This document shows positions 7,974-16,850 of a DNA stretch of 64,000 bases, in pieces. Positions within the stretch are counted from its first letter, which is position 1. Each line of letters starts with the position of its first letter. The stretch covers positions 124,001-188,000 of the forward strand of contig JAEYZN010000012.1 in assembly GCA_023428025.1 (NCBI GenBank). Direction: 5' to 3'. This DNA is from Bacillota bacterium. GTDB taxonomy: Bacteria > Bacillota > Clostridia > Christensenellales > SZUA-584. The position numbers were made by a program, and so were the translations under genes. The notes below the pieces were generated by a model. The model was not told where the DNA came from, made no database searches, and was given only the letters and a program-made list of their open reading frames with translations.

Positions 7974-8751
7974 TGCTTACATCCTCTCCAAGGTAGGCTT
8001 CGATAACGCGCGGGTTCGTCTTGATTTCATCAGGCGTTCCGTGCGCGATGATCTTGCCATAATCCATCACGTATATGCGTTCGCAGATCGTCATGACCAC
8101 CGACATATCATGTTCAATGAGCAGAATCGTCAGCCCAAACTGCTCTCTGAGCTGTGCGATGGTGGACGTGAGCTGTGCGGTTTCCGCAGGATTCATACCG
8201 GCAGCCGGTTCGTCCAGCAGCAACAGGCTGGGCTTTGTCGCGAGCGCGCGCACAATCTCCAGACGGCGCTGTTCACCATACGGAAGATTGCTCGCCTTCT
8301 CATCGTGCTTGGATGCCAGATTAAAAATATCCAGCAGGGCAAGGCTTTCTTCCTTCACGCGTTTCTCTTCACGGATATATGACGGCAGGTGGAGGAAGCT
8401 GGAAATAAGTTCGTAACGGATGTTCTGATGCATTGCGATACGCACATTATCCAGCACGGATAATTCCTTGAACAGCCGAATGTTCTGGAAGGTACGCGCA
8501 AGGCCCGCCTTGCTGATCATATCCGGGCGAAGCCCGCCCAGTTGCTTTTGCGTTCCGTCACGTGTAAAGACGATCTCCCCGGAGGTTGGTTCGTATATGC
8601 CCGTCAAAAGGTTGAACACGGTGGTTTTGCCCGCGCCATTCGGCCCGATAAGCCCCACCAGTTCGCCCGGCTCGATCTCGAGATGCACATCCGAAACGGC
8701 CGTCAGGCCTCCGAATGTCTTTGTCAGTTTTTTAACGCTCAGTATCGACAT
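7966..8751 (-). CDS. livG: Branched-chain amino acid ABC transporter ATPase LivG
   Basis: 261 residues. Walker A GPNGAGKT lies at 36-43, the signature region reads LPYGEQRRLEI, and Walker B LLLLDEPAAGMNP is characteristic of the LivG subfamily, as is the C-terminal segment with HGTPDEIKTNPRVIEAYLG. It is the second ATPase of the importer. Ribosome site AGAGAGG lies upstream; livM ends 3 nt before it. Confidence 0.95.
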   Translation of the reverse strand: MSILSVKKLTKTFGGLTAVSDVHLEIEPGELVGLIGPNGAGKTTVFNLLTGIYEPTSGEIVFTRDGTQKQLGGLRPDMISKAGLARTFQNIRLFKELSVLDNVRIAMHQNIRYELISSFLHLPSYIREEKRVKEESLALLDIFNLASKHDEKASNLPYGEQRRLEIVRALATKPSLLLLDEPAAGMNPAETAQLTSTIAQLREQFGLTILLIEHDMSVVMTICERIYVMDYGKIIAHGTPDEIKTNPRVIEAYLGEDVSNA

Positions 8752-8754
8752 CGC

Positions 8755-9747
8755 TCAACCTCTCTCCTTCTTTTTGAATGTCAGGCTCTGTCCGATCCTC
8801 TTAAACAGCGCGACGGATATCTCTCTTGATCCCATAAGACCCTGCGGCCTGAATATCATGATGATGATCAACAGCAGCGCGTAGAGCACCATACGAATCT
8901 CTGCGAAAGACTGGAGCAGCGTCGATATAATGGCAAGCACCACGGCGGCGAGTATGGAACCCGATAAACTGCCAAGCCCGCCAAACACCACGACGATGAG
9001 GATATCGATGGATTTCATAAAACCGAAGTAATCGGGTTTTATTACGTAGAAATATGAAGCATACAGGGCGCCCGCCATACCCGCGAAACAAGCGCCGATG
9101 ATAAACGCGGTCACCTTATAGCGGGTGGTGCCCACCCCCATCGTTTCTGCGGCGATCTCGTCTTCTCTGATGGAAATACAGGCGCGGCCATGCGTTGACT
9201 TCAGGAAATTGGCGACAAGCAACACAGTCCCTGCTGTGAAGAAAAACATCCAGGGCCAGTTGACGAACTGCGGAATGCCGCTCAGGCCTGCCGCGCCGTT
9301 GGTGATCTCGAGGTTAACGAACAATATGCGGATGATTTCGGCGAAACCCAGTGTGGCGATGGCCAGATAGTCGCCGCGAAGCCGGAGCGTGGGCAGGCCT
9401 ACAAGGAACCCGACGATACCCGCCAGTATGATCGCGGCCAGAATGCCGAGAAGAAAACCGACGGTCGTGGGCATGCGCATGGTAATAAAGGCGCAGGCAT
9501 AGGCGCCGATGGACATGAAGCCCGCATGGCCTAATGAGAACTGCCCTGTGAAACCGGTGATCAGGTTCAGACTGACTGCGAGTATAATATTGATGCAGAC
9601 GGTCATCAATGTCACCTGGAGGTACGCGCTGAGGATGTTCGTCCAGATCAGCGCCTGGACGATAACGAATAAAGCAATGACCAGGATGATCTTACGTACG
9701 AATGGGCGGCTGAAGAAGCCGGTACCCGATGTTTTTGCTGCTCCCAT
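8755..9747 (-). CDS. livM: Branched-chain amino acid ABC transporter permease LivM
   Basis: The product is about 330 residues with 8-10 membrane segments. NLITGFTGQFSLGHAGFMSIGAYA and LRGDYLAIATLGFAEIIRI are hallmarks of LivM. The ATG at 9747 is preferred because GAGAAGG lies 7 nt upstream; a GTG at 9753 overlaps the livH stop but sits too close to that site. Confidence 0.94.
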   Translation of the reverse strand: MGAAKTSGTGFFSRPFVRKIILVIALFVIVQALIWTNILSAYLQVTLMTVCINIILAVSLNLITGFTGQFSLGHAGFMSIGAYACAFITMRMPTTVGFLLGILAAIILAGIVGFLVGLPTLRLRGDYLAIATLGFAEIIRILFVNLEITNGAAGLSGIPQFVNWPWMFFFTAGTVLLVANFLKSTHGRACISIREDEIAAETMGVGTTRYKVTAFIIGACFAGMAGALYASYFYVIKPDYFGFMKSIDILIVVVFGGLGSLSGSILAAVVLAIISTLLQSFAEIRMVLYALLLIIIMIFRPQGLMGSREISVALFKRIGQSLTFKKKERG

Positions 9748-9749
9748 CG

Positions 9750-10634
9750 TCACACCTTCTCTCTGACGGCCTTGCCCATAAGACCGGCCGGTTTAATAAT
9801 GAGGATGAGGATGAGGATGGCAAAGACCACAGCATCCTTATACATTGAGTTGATATACCCGGAAACCATAACTTCGACCATGCCGATAAAATATCCGCCG
9901 ATCATGGCGCCGGGAATACTGCCGATGCCGCCGAACACCGCGGCGATAAACGCTTTGATACCGGGCAGATATCCCATCAGAGGCTTGATCGATATGTAAT
10001 ACATACCGACCATGACGCCGGCCGCGCCTGCAAACGCCGAACCCAGCATAAAGGTAAAGGATATTGTCGCGTCCACGTTGATGCCCATCAAACGGGCCGC
10101 GTCCACGTCCAGTGAAACCGCACGCATGGCTTTGCCCATCTTGGTCTTCTTGACGATGAATTGGAGGAGTATCATAAGCAGAACCGAAACGCCTATAATA
10201 ATGATCTGCTGCATGGAAATCAGAACATCACCGATTTTATATTGTTCAGCCAGCAGGCCGGTCATTGTGGGATAAGTGCGGACGTCGGCACCCACCAGGA
10301 ACACCATGCCATATTCGAGGAACAAAGACACGCCGATCGCTGTGATCAATACGGCTATGCGCGATGAGTTTCGCAGCGGCTTGTATGCCACCTTTTCGAT
10401 TGTGACACCCAATACCGTGCAAAGCGCCATCGCGATGATCAATGAAGGAACAAAACCAAGATTGAATATCGTCAGACAATAAAACCCAATATAAGCTCCG
10501 ATCATGTAAATATCACAATGAGCAAAGTTAATAAGCTTGATAATTCCGTACACCATTGTGTACCCCAGCGCAATCAGCGCATAAGTACTGCCCAGCGATA
10601 TACCATTGATGAGCTGCTGCAGAAACTGTTCCAA
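9750..10634 (-). CDS. livH: Branched-chain amino acid ABC transporter permease LivH
   Basis: The product is 294 residues. INGISLGSTYALIALGYTMVYGI and INFAHCDIYMIGAYIG are typical of LivH, and the C-terminus ends PAGLMGKAVREKV. The TTG at 10634 is chosen because AGAGGGG is 6 nt upstream and the length fits the family; an in-frame extension to 10697 adds an atypical basic leader. It follows the binding-protein gene after a 220-nt gap holding a strong hairpin. Confidence 0.93.
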   Translation of the reverse strand: MEQFLQQLINGISLGSTYALIALGYTMVYGIIKLINFAHCDIYMIGAYIGFYCLTIFNLGFVPSLIIAMALCTVLGVTIEKVAYKPLRNSSRIAVLITAIGVSLFLEYGMVFLVGADVRTYPTMTGLLAEQYKIGDVLISMQQIIIIGVSVLLMILLQFIVKKTKMGKAMRAVSLDVDAARLMGINVDATISFTFMLGSAFAGAAGVMVGMYYISIKPLMGYLPGIKAFIAAVFGGIGSIPGAMIGGYFIGMVEVMVSGYINSMYKDAVVFAILILILIIKPAGLMGKAVREKV

Positions 10635-10800
10635 GAACTTCCCCTCTTTCACTTCCCGCCGCCAGCCTGCAGGCAAAAACAGGAATATATTTATCACAGT
10701 ATTTCTATGTGGATCATATCATAAAAACGATATGATAACATACGCTTTTTTATGGAAAACGGTCTATAATACGAACAGAAACGTGTGTATGAGGCCGATT

Positions 10801-10836
10801 CAAAACATAAAGTGAGGGCCGGTTAAGGCCCTCACT
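10801..10836 (-). terminator. Hairpin between livK and livH (leaky terminator or stabiliser)
   Basis: AGTGAGGGCC (10811-10820) pairs perfectly with GGCCCTCACT (10827-10836) around a 6-nt loop. On the minus strand only a broken T stretch (TTTATGTTTT) follows, so termination is likely partial. Such hairpins after a binding-protein gene often raise its expression over the membrane components. Confidence 0.65.
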
Positions 10837-10855
10837 CATCGCACTTATGTAGAAA

Positions 10856-12079
10856 TTATAAACCTGCACGGAGACTGTTGACCTGCTCGCCGCCCTGCAT
10901 TTCAATGATCACAAGAGCTTTCAGCGCATTGTGGTTTTCATCAACGCTGAAGCTGCCGGTGACGCCCACGAATTCCTCAGTGGAAGCCAAAGCCTCTTTC
11001 ACCGCTTCGCCCGTCAGAGCAGAAGCGCGGCTGATGCCGTCGCAGGCAAATTTGGCGAGGTCGAATCCAAGCGCGTTGAACGCATTGGGTTCTTCGTTGT
11101 ACTTGGCCTTATAGGTTGCGATAAAGTCCTGCACAACCGGATCCTGATCCAGCGAAGAATAGTGGTTGGAGAAATAGATATCGTTGGCCGCATCGGTGCC
11201 CGCCAGCTCAGCCAGCTTCGGAGAATCGAAACCGTCAGCGCCAAGGACCGGAACATCAATGCCCAGAGCACGCGCCTGCTTGATGATGAGGCCCGCTTCG
11301 CCATAGTATCCGGCAATGAAGATCACGTCATAGTCGAGCGCTTTGATCTTCGTCAGGATCGCATTGAAGTCGGTATCGCCTTCCACATAGGCTTCTTCCG
11401 TGACGATCGTGCCGCCGACGTTTGCAAAAGCTGCGCTGAAGCTTTCGGCAAGGCCTTTGCTGTAGTCGTTGGAATTGTCTTTGATGATGACCGCTTTGGT
11501 CTTGGACAGATCGGAATAAGCGAAATTCGCCATCGCGGTGCCCTGATAATCGTCCGTGTAGCAAATCCGGAACGCATATTCCTTGACACCGGAAGCGTCA
11601 ACTGTCACATCAGCCGCTGTCGCGGAGCCGGAGATAACGGGAACCTTATTCTGGATCGCGACAGGAATCTCCGCCTTGAAAGCGCCGGATGTGGCCGGCC
11701 CAAGAACGACAACAACCTTATCCTCGGTCATCAGCTTGGTGGCCAGCGTGGTGGCCTCTGCCGCGTCCGACTTGTTGTCGTACTTAACCAGCTGGATGGG
11801 AGAGCCGTTCACGCCGCCGGCAGCGTTGATCTGCTCAATCGCCAGCTCGAGGCCTTCAACAGTGTCCTCGCCATAGGTGGCCACTGCACCGGAAAGCTCC
11901 ATATTGATACCGATTTTAATCGGCTCGCCGGTAGCTGCCGATTCTTCTGTAGGAGCGCTTCCCTCAGCCGGACTTTCCACTGCTTCAGTCGGAGTTGTAT
12001 TATCAGCCGACGGCGCACAAGCCGTGAAAAGAGAAAGCACCATGAAAACAGCCAGAATAGTGACAATAATTCTCTTCAT
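10856..12079 (-). CDS. livK: Branched-chain amino acid binding lipoprotein LivK/LivJ-like
   Basis: 407 residues. The signal peptide ends in the lipobox LFTAC (Cys21), followed by a Thr/Glu/Pro-rich linker and a type I periplasmic-binding fold from residue 53 (IKIGINMELSGAVATYGED). AAGGVNG and VVLGPATSGA are typical of the LIV-binding family. It captures the ligand outside the membrane for LivHMGF. Leucine/isoleucine/valine is the default guess; relatives bind other amino acids or amides. It is first in the operon, behind a strong promoter. Confidence 0.93.
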   Translation of the reverse strand: MKRIIVTILAVFMVLSLFTACAPSADNTTPTEAVESPAEGSAPTEESAATGEPIKIGINMELSGAVATYGEDTVEGLELAIEQINAAGGVNGSPIQLVKYDNKSDAAEATTLATKLMTEDKVVVVLGPATSGAFKAEIPVAIQNKVPVISGSATAADVTVDASGVKEYAFRICYTDDYQGTAMANFAYSDLSKTKAVIIKDNSNDYSKGLAESFSAAFANVGGTIVTEEAYVEGDTDFNAILTKIKALDYDVIFIAGYYGEAGLIIKQARALGIDVPVLGADGFDSPKLAELAGTDAANDIYFSNHYSSLDQDPVVQDFIATYKAKYNEEPNAFNALGFDLAKFACDGISRASALTGEAVKEALASTEEFVGVTGSFSVDENHNALKALVIIEMQGGEQVNSLRAGL

Positions 12080-12123
12080 TTGTTTTACCTCCTCATTAAA
12101 TTTGCAAATGAATTATAGACCTT

Positions 12124-12152
12124 ATGATATTCTGATTATGGCCTGATGTCAA
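12124..12152 (-). promoter_or_regulatory. Promoter of the liv operon
   Basis: On the minus strand, TTGACA (12147-12152) and TATCAT (12124-12129) are 17 nt apart, about 45 nt before the livK start. This is a near-consensus sigma-A promoter. Confidence 0.75.
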
Positions 12153-12246
12153 GAAAAATAGCCCTTTTATCAAAAAAGGAATAAGTTAATAAATGTAATA
12201 ATTTAAAACAAAAAGAAAGATTTATTTAAGCGAAAAACTGATATTT

Positions 12247-13368
12247 TTATTTGAAAAAATCGATGAACCCTTGCGCCAAACCCTCTACAATCTTCTCTTG
12301 ATAAGCCTCAGAAACCAGCAAAAAGTCTTCGGCCTCGTTCGTCATATGTCCCATCTCAATGTTGCACACAGGCACAGCAGACCAACCGAATCCTGTCTGA
12401 TCAGACCGTTTCTGTATCCCAAGGTCTGTGGCTCCGGTGGAATCAAGCGTGTGTTTGAGCAGCACTTCCGCCAGACTGACGCTTTCCTGCTGGACCGTGT
12501 CCAATGTGGTGTTCATGCTTCCTCTTGCGGGAACAAGTATGAACATACCGCGCGTTTTCGGATTATCTGTGCCGTTTGCGTGGATGCGCAGCCAGCAGTC
12601 TACTCCGGCCTCATTCATCATGGTGGCGCGCTGAGAATTGGGTATATCGACGCCATGTGTTTCGTGCGTCATGACCACTTTGGCGCCCAGTGATTCCAAA
12701 GCCGATCTGAGCTTTAATCCCACCTGTAAATTGACCACATACTCCGGCACTCCCGAAAAACGGCCGTAAGTGCCGGAAGAGACCTTTTTCTTGAGATCAT
12801 CACTGCCCGGCATAACCGGTTCTGTCCCGTCATTATCATGCCGCTGATGTCCGGGGTCAATACCAATGGTAATACCGATCAGGGGTTGCTCTGTCTGTAC
12901 AAAGACCGCCTCGGCTGCGTCATACCGCTGCGACAGCGCATCCAGCGTCGCCTGGCCTGCAATACCGTCCACATCAAGGCCCGCATAGAGCTGAAAATTT
13001 TCCACGGCTTTTTTCATCTGATTACCAAAAGTTCCGTCCGGCTCTCCCGGATCGAACCCCAACGCAATCAGCATATTTTGAATCAGTTCGACATCCTCTC
13101 CCTTATCCCCCGTTTTATATGGCGCCAGCAAAAACGCTTTTGCTTCCGGGCTTTCTGTTGGAGTTGGAGTCGCAGTTTCAGATGGGATTGGCGTTGAAAT
13201 TGGTAGATTATTGGGCGGTTGTGAGGTTGAAACGCTTTCCGCTTCGACGGATGGCGTTGGAAGAGGAGATACGGAAGGGTGCGCTGCCCGATTGTCAGCG
13301 CCGCAGCCATAAGCGAGCAGCAACAGCGATACAATTATAAATAGAGTAAAATGTTTCTTTAAACGCAT
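12247..13368 (-). CDS. N-acetylmuramoyl-L-alanine amidase lipoprotein with peptidoglycan-binding domain
   Basis: 373 residues. The order is: signal peptide with lipobox LAYGC (Cys22), a Pro/Ser/Thr-rich linker, a PG_binding_1 repeat at about 80-140 (GDKGEDVELIQNMLIALGF), then an Amidase_3 domain (ITIGIDPGHQ, RIHANGTDN, CNIEMGHMTN). These are the zinc-dependent residues of enzymes that cut the bond between muramic acid and L-Ala. The ATG at 13368 follows GGAG and begins a proper signal peptide; a TTG at 13404 would touch the upstream stop and add a basic leader. It probably shares a transcript with the two genes upstream. Confidence 0.9.
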   Translation of the reverse strand: MRLKKHFTLFIIVSLLLLAYGCGADNRAAHPSVSPLPTPSVEAESVSTSQPPNNLPISTPIPSETATPTPTESPEAKAFLLAPYKTGDKGEDVELIQNMLIALGFDPGEPDGTFGNQMKKAVENFQLYAGLDVDGIAGQATLDALSQRYDAAEAVFVQTEQPLIGITIGIDPGHQRHDNDGTEPVMPGSDDLKKKVSSGTYGRFSGVPEYVVNLQVGLKLRSALESLGAKVVMTHETHGVDIPNSQRATMMNEAGVDCWLRIHANGTDNPKTRGMFILVPARGSMNTTLDTVQQESVSLAEVLLKHTLDSTGATDLGIQKRSDQTGFGWSAVPVCNIEMGHMTNEAEDFLLVSEAYQEKIVEGLAQGFIDFFK

Positions 13369-13404
13369 TCGCCTGTATCTCCGTCTGTCCAATGGTGTAA
13401 CCAA

Positions 13405-13653
13405 TCAAAGAACGACCATTTTGGCCTTGACTCTGTCCATTTCGTTGAGTGCACGTTCCAGCTTCTTCATTTCATCGACTTCTCCGGCAAGCTGGAGTAT
13501 GAGCACCCCTTCGTCGGAGCAGACTTCATGCGTTTCATGCAGCCCCAGCCTGACTTTGATAGAGCATCCGAAACGGGACAATACCTCCTGCACCTTGGGA
13601 GAATCCTCTCTGCGCGCGCCGATTTTGACGACCATGATATGACAATCCATCAT
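13405..13653 (-). CDS. Small ACT-like protein of unknown function
   Basis: This 82-residue protein has a beta-alpha-beta pattern and the segment KVQEVLSRFGCSIKVRLGLHE. It resembles the ferredoxin-like/ACT fold of the TM1266 type and is similar in layout to small clostridial proteins annotated as hypothetical. Ligand and role are unknown. GAGGAG precedes the ATG. It lies between two amidase genes, but that does not tie it clearly to cell-wall metabolism. Confidence 0.8.
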   Translation of the reverse strand: MMDCHIMVVKIGARREDSPKVQEVLSRFGCSIKVRLGLHETHEVCSDEGVLILQLAGEVDEMKKLERALNEMDRVKAKMVVL

Positions 13654-13728
13654 AAATATCTCCTCATTTGTTTAACCTGATTATACCATTTAAATGGCAT
13701 GGAATAAACCACGTTCTTAGGAGTTTAA

Positions 13729-14535
13729 TTACTCGTTGTCAGACGAGAAGTATTGACTGACACCGTCACAGATGGCGCTTGCAACTTTTTGTTGATAATC
13801 ACTTTGCAGCAACTGCTGTTCCTCCTTTTCGTTGCTTAAATAGCCGCATTCAACGATCACGCAAGGCTGCCAGCCGCTTCTCAATATATACAGATCCCCG
13901 GAGCGGGCGCTGTTTTCGTTGGGCGGATCGAGTATGTCAATAAGGCTTTGCTGAATACCCTTTGCCAGCTTTTCCCCTTTTGTGGAGCCTTGCATGAATA
14001 TCACAAGCGGACCTGAAACGCTGCTGTCGGAGAATGAATTCATATGAATGCTGACCACGATATCCGAATCGCTTTCGGTAATAATCCGGCGGCGTTCGGC
14101 CATGTCCGCCTCTTTTGTTTCAGCCAGCGCGTCATCATCGCTGCGCGTCATAATGACCTGCGCACCGTAAGACTCCAATTCTGTTTTCAGGAATTGCGCA
14201 ACACTCAGATTCAACTCATCTTCATGCGAATCCTGAACACCGATGGTTCCCGGATCAAACCCGCCATGGCCGGCATCCACAACAATGACTTTGCCGGTTA
14301 ACACCGCAGACTTCTCGGCTTCCATCGTCGCATCCGGCGTATTCTCGACCGCAGTGGCCGCCACATTCACGGGCTTACCCGATACAAGATGGATGGCGAT
14401 CGCAGAAGCGGCGGCAATGAAACAGAGCAGCCCGATAGCCACAAAAAGCTTGTTTTTATTGACCCTGTACTTGTGCGGCTGCTGTACAGGCACGTCAATC
14501 TCCATAGTTTTCTGCGGCGGTTCATACTGCTGCAT
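13729..14535 (-). CDS. Membrane-anchored N-acetylmuramoyl-L-alanine amidase (CwlD-like)
   Basis: 268 residues: a cytoplasmic tail, one membrane anchor at about 30-50, a short linker, and Amidase_3 from residue 82. The zinc-site motifs are visible (VVDAGHGGFDPGT with His90, VSIHMNS, VIVECGYLSN). The size and single-anchor layout match CwlD, which makes muramic lactam in spore cortex, but CwlD function cannot be assigned from sequence alone. It heads the minus-strand group that includes the small ACT-like gene and the lipoprotein amidase. Confidence 0.88.
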   Translation of the reverse strand: MQQYEPPQKTMEIDVPVQQPHKYRVNKNKLFVAIGLLCFIAAASAIAIHLVSGKPVNVAATAVENTPDATMEAEKSAVLTGKVIVVDAGHGGFDPGTIGVQDSHEDELNLSVAQFLKTELESYGAQVIMTRSDDDALAETKEADMAERRRIITESDSDIVVSIHMNSFSDSSVSGPLVIFMQGSTKGEKLAKGIQQSLIDILDPPNENSARSGDLYILRSGWQPCVIVECGYLSNEKEEQQLLQSDYQQKVASAICDGVSQYFSSDNE

Positions 14536-14730
14536 ATATCACCTCGAAAAACGAATATTTTACATCCAGCTTGTCCACGCATTCATAATACCATATTTTC
14601 GTGGTTATTGAAACTCTAATATTAAAATAATATGTCGAACAAGAAATATATTTGTAACATTATTCTCATGATTAACCTGTAAGCAAGCCACTGTTTCTCA
14701 ATTGGCTTATCATGTTCTTCAGATTCATAC

Positions 14731-14756
14731 AAAAAACATCCGGCTAACCGGATGTT
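14731..14756 (-). terminator. Terminator of the nucleoside ABC transporter operon
   Basis: AACATCCGG (14735-14743) pairs with CCGGATGTT (14748-14756) around a 4-nt loop, followed by a T run on the minus strand. It lies just past the stop of the last permease gene. Confidence 0.88.
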
Positions 14757-14793
14757 TAAGAAAGTCGATATAAATTGCAAAAGCTAATCGACG

Positions 14794-15753
14794 CTATCTC
14801 GCGCCGTGATCGTATGGAATGCCTTCGGCTTTGGGCGCCTGAGATTTCTTGGAGCTGAATATCAGGACGATCAATGTGGCGATGTACGGGATCATCTTGT
14901 ATACATAGCCGGTGACGGGCAGGCCCACCAAAAACGGCAGCGAAGAATACGTAGCGGATATCGTCTTCATCAGGCCGAAGAACAGCGCCGCCCCTGCAAT
15001 GCGATACGGTTTCCATTGCCCGAATATAAGCACCGCAAGCGCCAGAAAGCCATAACCGGACACGGTGGCGTTGAAGTTGGTCGATGTTGTGACCACAAAT
15101 ATCAGGCCGCCCAACCCCGCCAAGGCACCGGAAATTGCAACGCCGGCATACCGCATTTTATAGACGCTGACACCCACGGCGTCAACAGCCTGGGGATGTT
15201 CACCGCAAGCTCTTAACCGCAAGCCGAATTTGGTCCGATACAGCAATATGGACGCAACAACAAGCAGTATGACGCCGAGATAGGTCGTAATGTAGGTGTT
15301 CTGGAAAAAGAGGTTGCCGATAACGGGTATATCGCCAAGACCGGGAACCCTGTCAATCCTGAACGTATTGGTGAATTGAATCTGCTGAACGCCGGATGTC
15401 TGTATCATACGCGCCATGAATACCGCGAGAGCAGGCGCCAACAGGTTGAGCGCAGTGCCGCTGATTGTCTGGTCGGCCTTCATATTGATGGACGCGTAAG
15501 CGTGCAGCAGCGAAAACGCAGCGCCGGAAATCATAGCAATAACCACGGCAATAATCAATTGCCACTGACCAGACAGGACATCCTGGGTCATGCTGATAAA
15601 CAGGACGCTGCAGAAAGCACCCATGATCATGATGCCTTCCAACGCGATGTTGATGACACCGCTTCGTTCGGAGTACATACCGCCAAGGGCGACGACCATC
15701 AGCGGTATGGTGAAGAACATCGTTTGCTGAACGAGAAAATAGACGATATCCAT
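14794..15753 (-). CDS. Nucleoside ABC transporter permease, NupQ/YufQ-like
   Basis: A 319-residue protein with 8-10 membrane segments. SERSGVINIALEGIMIMGAF and GLRLRACGEHPQAVDAVGV are diagnostic of the BPD_transp_2 permease paired with BMP-type binding proteins. It partners the permease encoded just upstream; the genes overlap by 1 nt (TAATG). The C-terminus ends shortly after KKSQAPKAEG. Confidence 0.92.
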   Translation of the reverse strand: MDIVYFLVQQTMFFTIPLMVVALGGMYSERSGVINIALEGIMIMGAFCSVLFISMTQDVLSGQWQLIIAVVIAMISGAAFSLLHAYASINMKADQTISGTALNLLAPALAVFMARMIQTSGVQQIQFTNTFRIDRVPGLGDIPVIGNLFFQNTYITTYLGVILLVVASILLYRTKFGLRLRACGEHPQAVDAVGVSVYKMRYAGVAISGALAGLGGLIFVVTTSTNFNATVSGYGFLALAVLIFGQWKPYRIAGAALFFGLMKTISATYSSLPFLVGLPVTGYVYKMIPYIATLIVLIFSSKKSQAPKAEGIPYDHGAR

Positions 15754-16850
15754 TAGTTATTTCCTCCCTTCCTGGAACGCAGGCGCTGCAGAAAACTTCT
15801 CAGAATCAACGCAAAAGCGGCAAAGTAGATAATGATGGCGGTGATGATATCGATGATTTCCGGCACATATCCGGAAAGCTGCATGTAAGAACCACCGACG
15901 ATCATGTAGGCAATAAACAGACCGGCGAACAGTGAACCGATCGGATGCGACATGCCGAGCAGCGCTACGGAGATACCGGTGAACCCCTCGGGAGACAGGA
16001 TGTCCTCAACAGCGATGTATTTACCGCTGCCCGCCAGGTACAGCAAACCGCCGCCAATACCGGCCAGCGCGCCGGAGATGAGCATGGACATCACGATGCA
16101 CTTCTTCTCATTGATGCCGGCGTAACGGCTGGCGTGGCGGTTGAAGCCGACGGCTTTCAGCTCAAAGCCGAAGGTGGTTTTATTCAAGAGGATATAAATG
16201 ATAATCGCGGCAATCGCTGCAATGACGATTCCGCCATTGGCGCTGGAATCCGGAAACAGCGTGTCCAACCCCAGCTTGGGAATATTGGCGGTCTGCGCAA
16301 CCGGCAAAGAACGGTTCGTCAGTTGATGATAAACGGTAAGCTTGACCATCCAGTTCACCAGATACATGCCGATATAGTTGGTCATGATGCAGGAAATAAC
16401 CACGTTCACGTTACGGTAAGCCTGAAGCAGGCCTGGTATCAGCGCCCAAAGAGCGCCAAACAGCATGGCAGCCAGCAAAGCTACAAGCCATTGTACCGGC
16501 CCGAGAGCCGCGCCGTGGACCCCCACCAGCACCGCGCCAAACGCGCCCATGATGAATTGGCCTGAAGCGCCGATGTTGAACAGGCTGGTGCGGAACGCAA
16601 ATGCGACGGACAAGCCGGTCATGATGATGGGCGTTGCGTAATATAGGACATTGCCAAAGTCCTTGGCGCTTTGCACCCCGCCGCCGAGTATCCAGCCCAG
16701 CCCTTCAAATGCTCTTTCAGAATTGCTGATAAGCATAATGATGAACCCGACCAGCAGCCCGATGATAATCGCGGTGATGGATGATATCGGCCCCGCTGCT
16801 TTAAATATATCCAGTTTGATAAAACCTGGTTTGTTACTGCTCTTTTTCAC
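15753..16850 (-). CDS. Nucleoside ABC transporter permease, NupP/YufP-like
   Basis: A 365-residue membrane protein. FRTSLFNIGASGQFIMGAF and GFNRHASRYAGINEKK are typical of the larger permease of BMP-linked importers. The GTG start overlaps the ATPase stop by 4 nt, with GGGGGAG upstream. Confidence 0.92.
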   Translation of the reverse strand: MKKSSNKPGFIKLDIFKAAGPISSITAIIIGLLVGFIIMLISNSERAFEGLGWILGGGVQSAKDFGNVLYYATPIIMTGLSVAFAFRTSLFNIGASGQFIMGAFGAVLVGVHGAALGPVQWLVALLAAMLFGALWALIPGLLQAYRNVNVVISCIMTNYIGMYLVNWMVKLTVYHQLTNRSLPVAQTANIPKLGLDTLFPDSSANGGIVIAAIAAIIIYILLNKTTFGFELKAVGFNRHASRYAGINEKKCIVMSMLISGALAGIGGGLLYLAGSGKYIAVEDILSPEGFTGISVALLGMSHPIGSLFAGLFIAYMIVGGSYMQLSGYVPEIIDIITAIIIYFAAFALILRSFLQRLRSRKGGNN

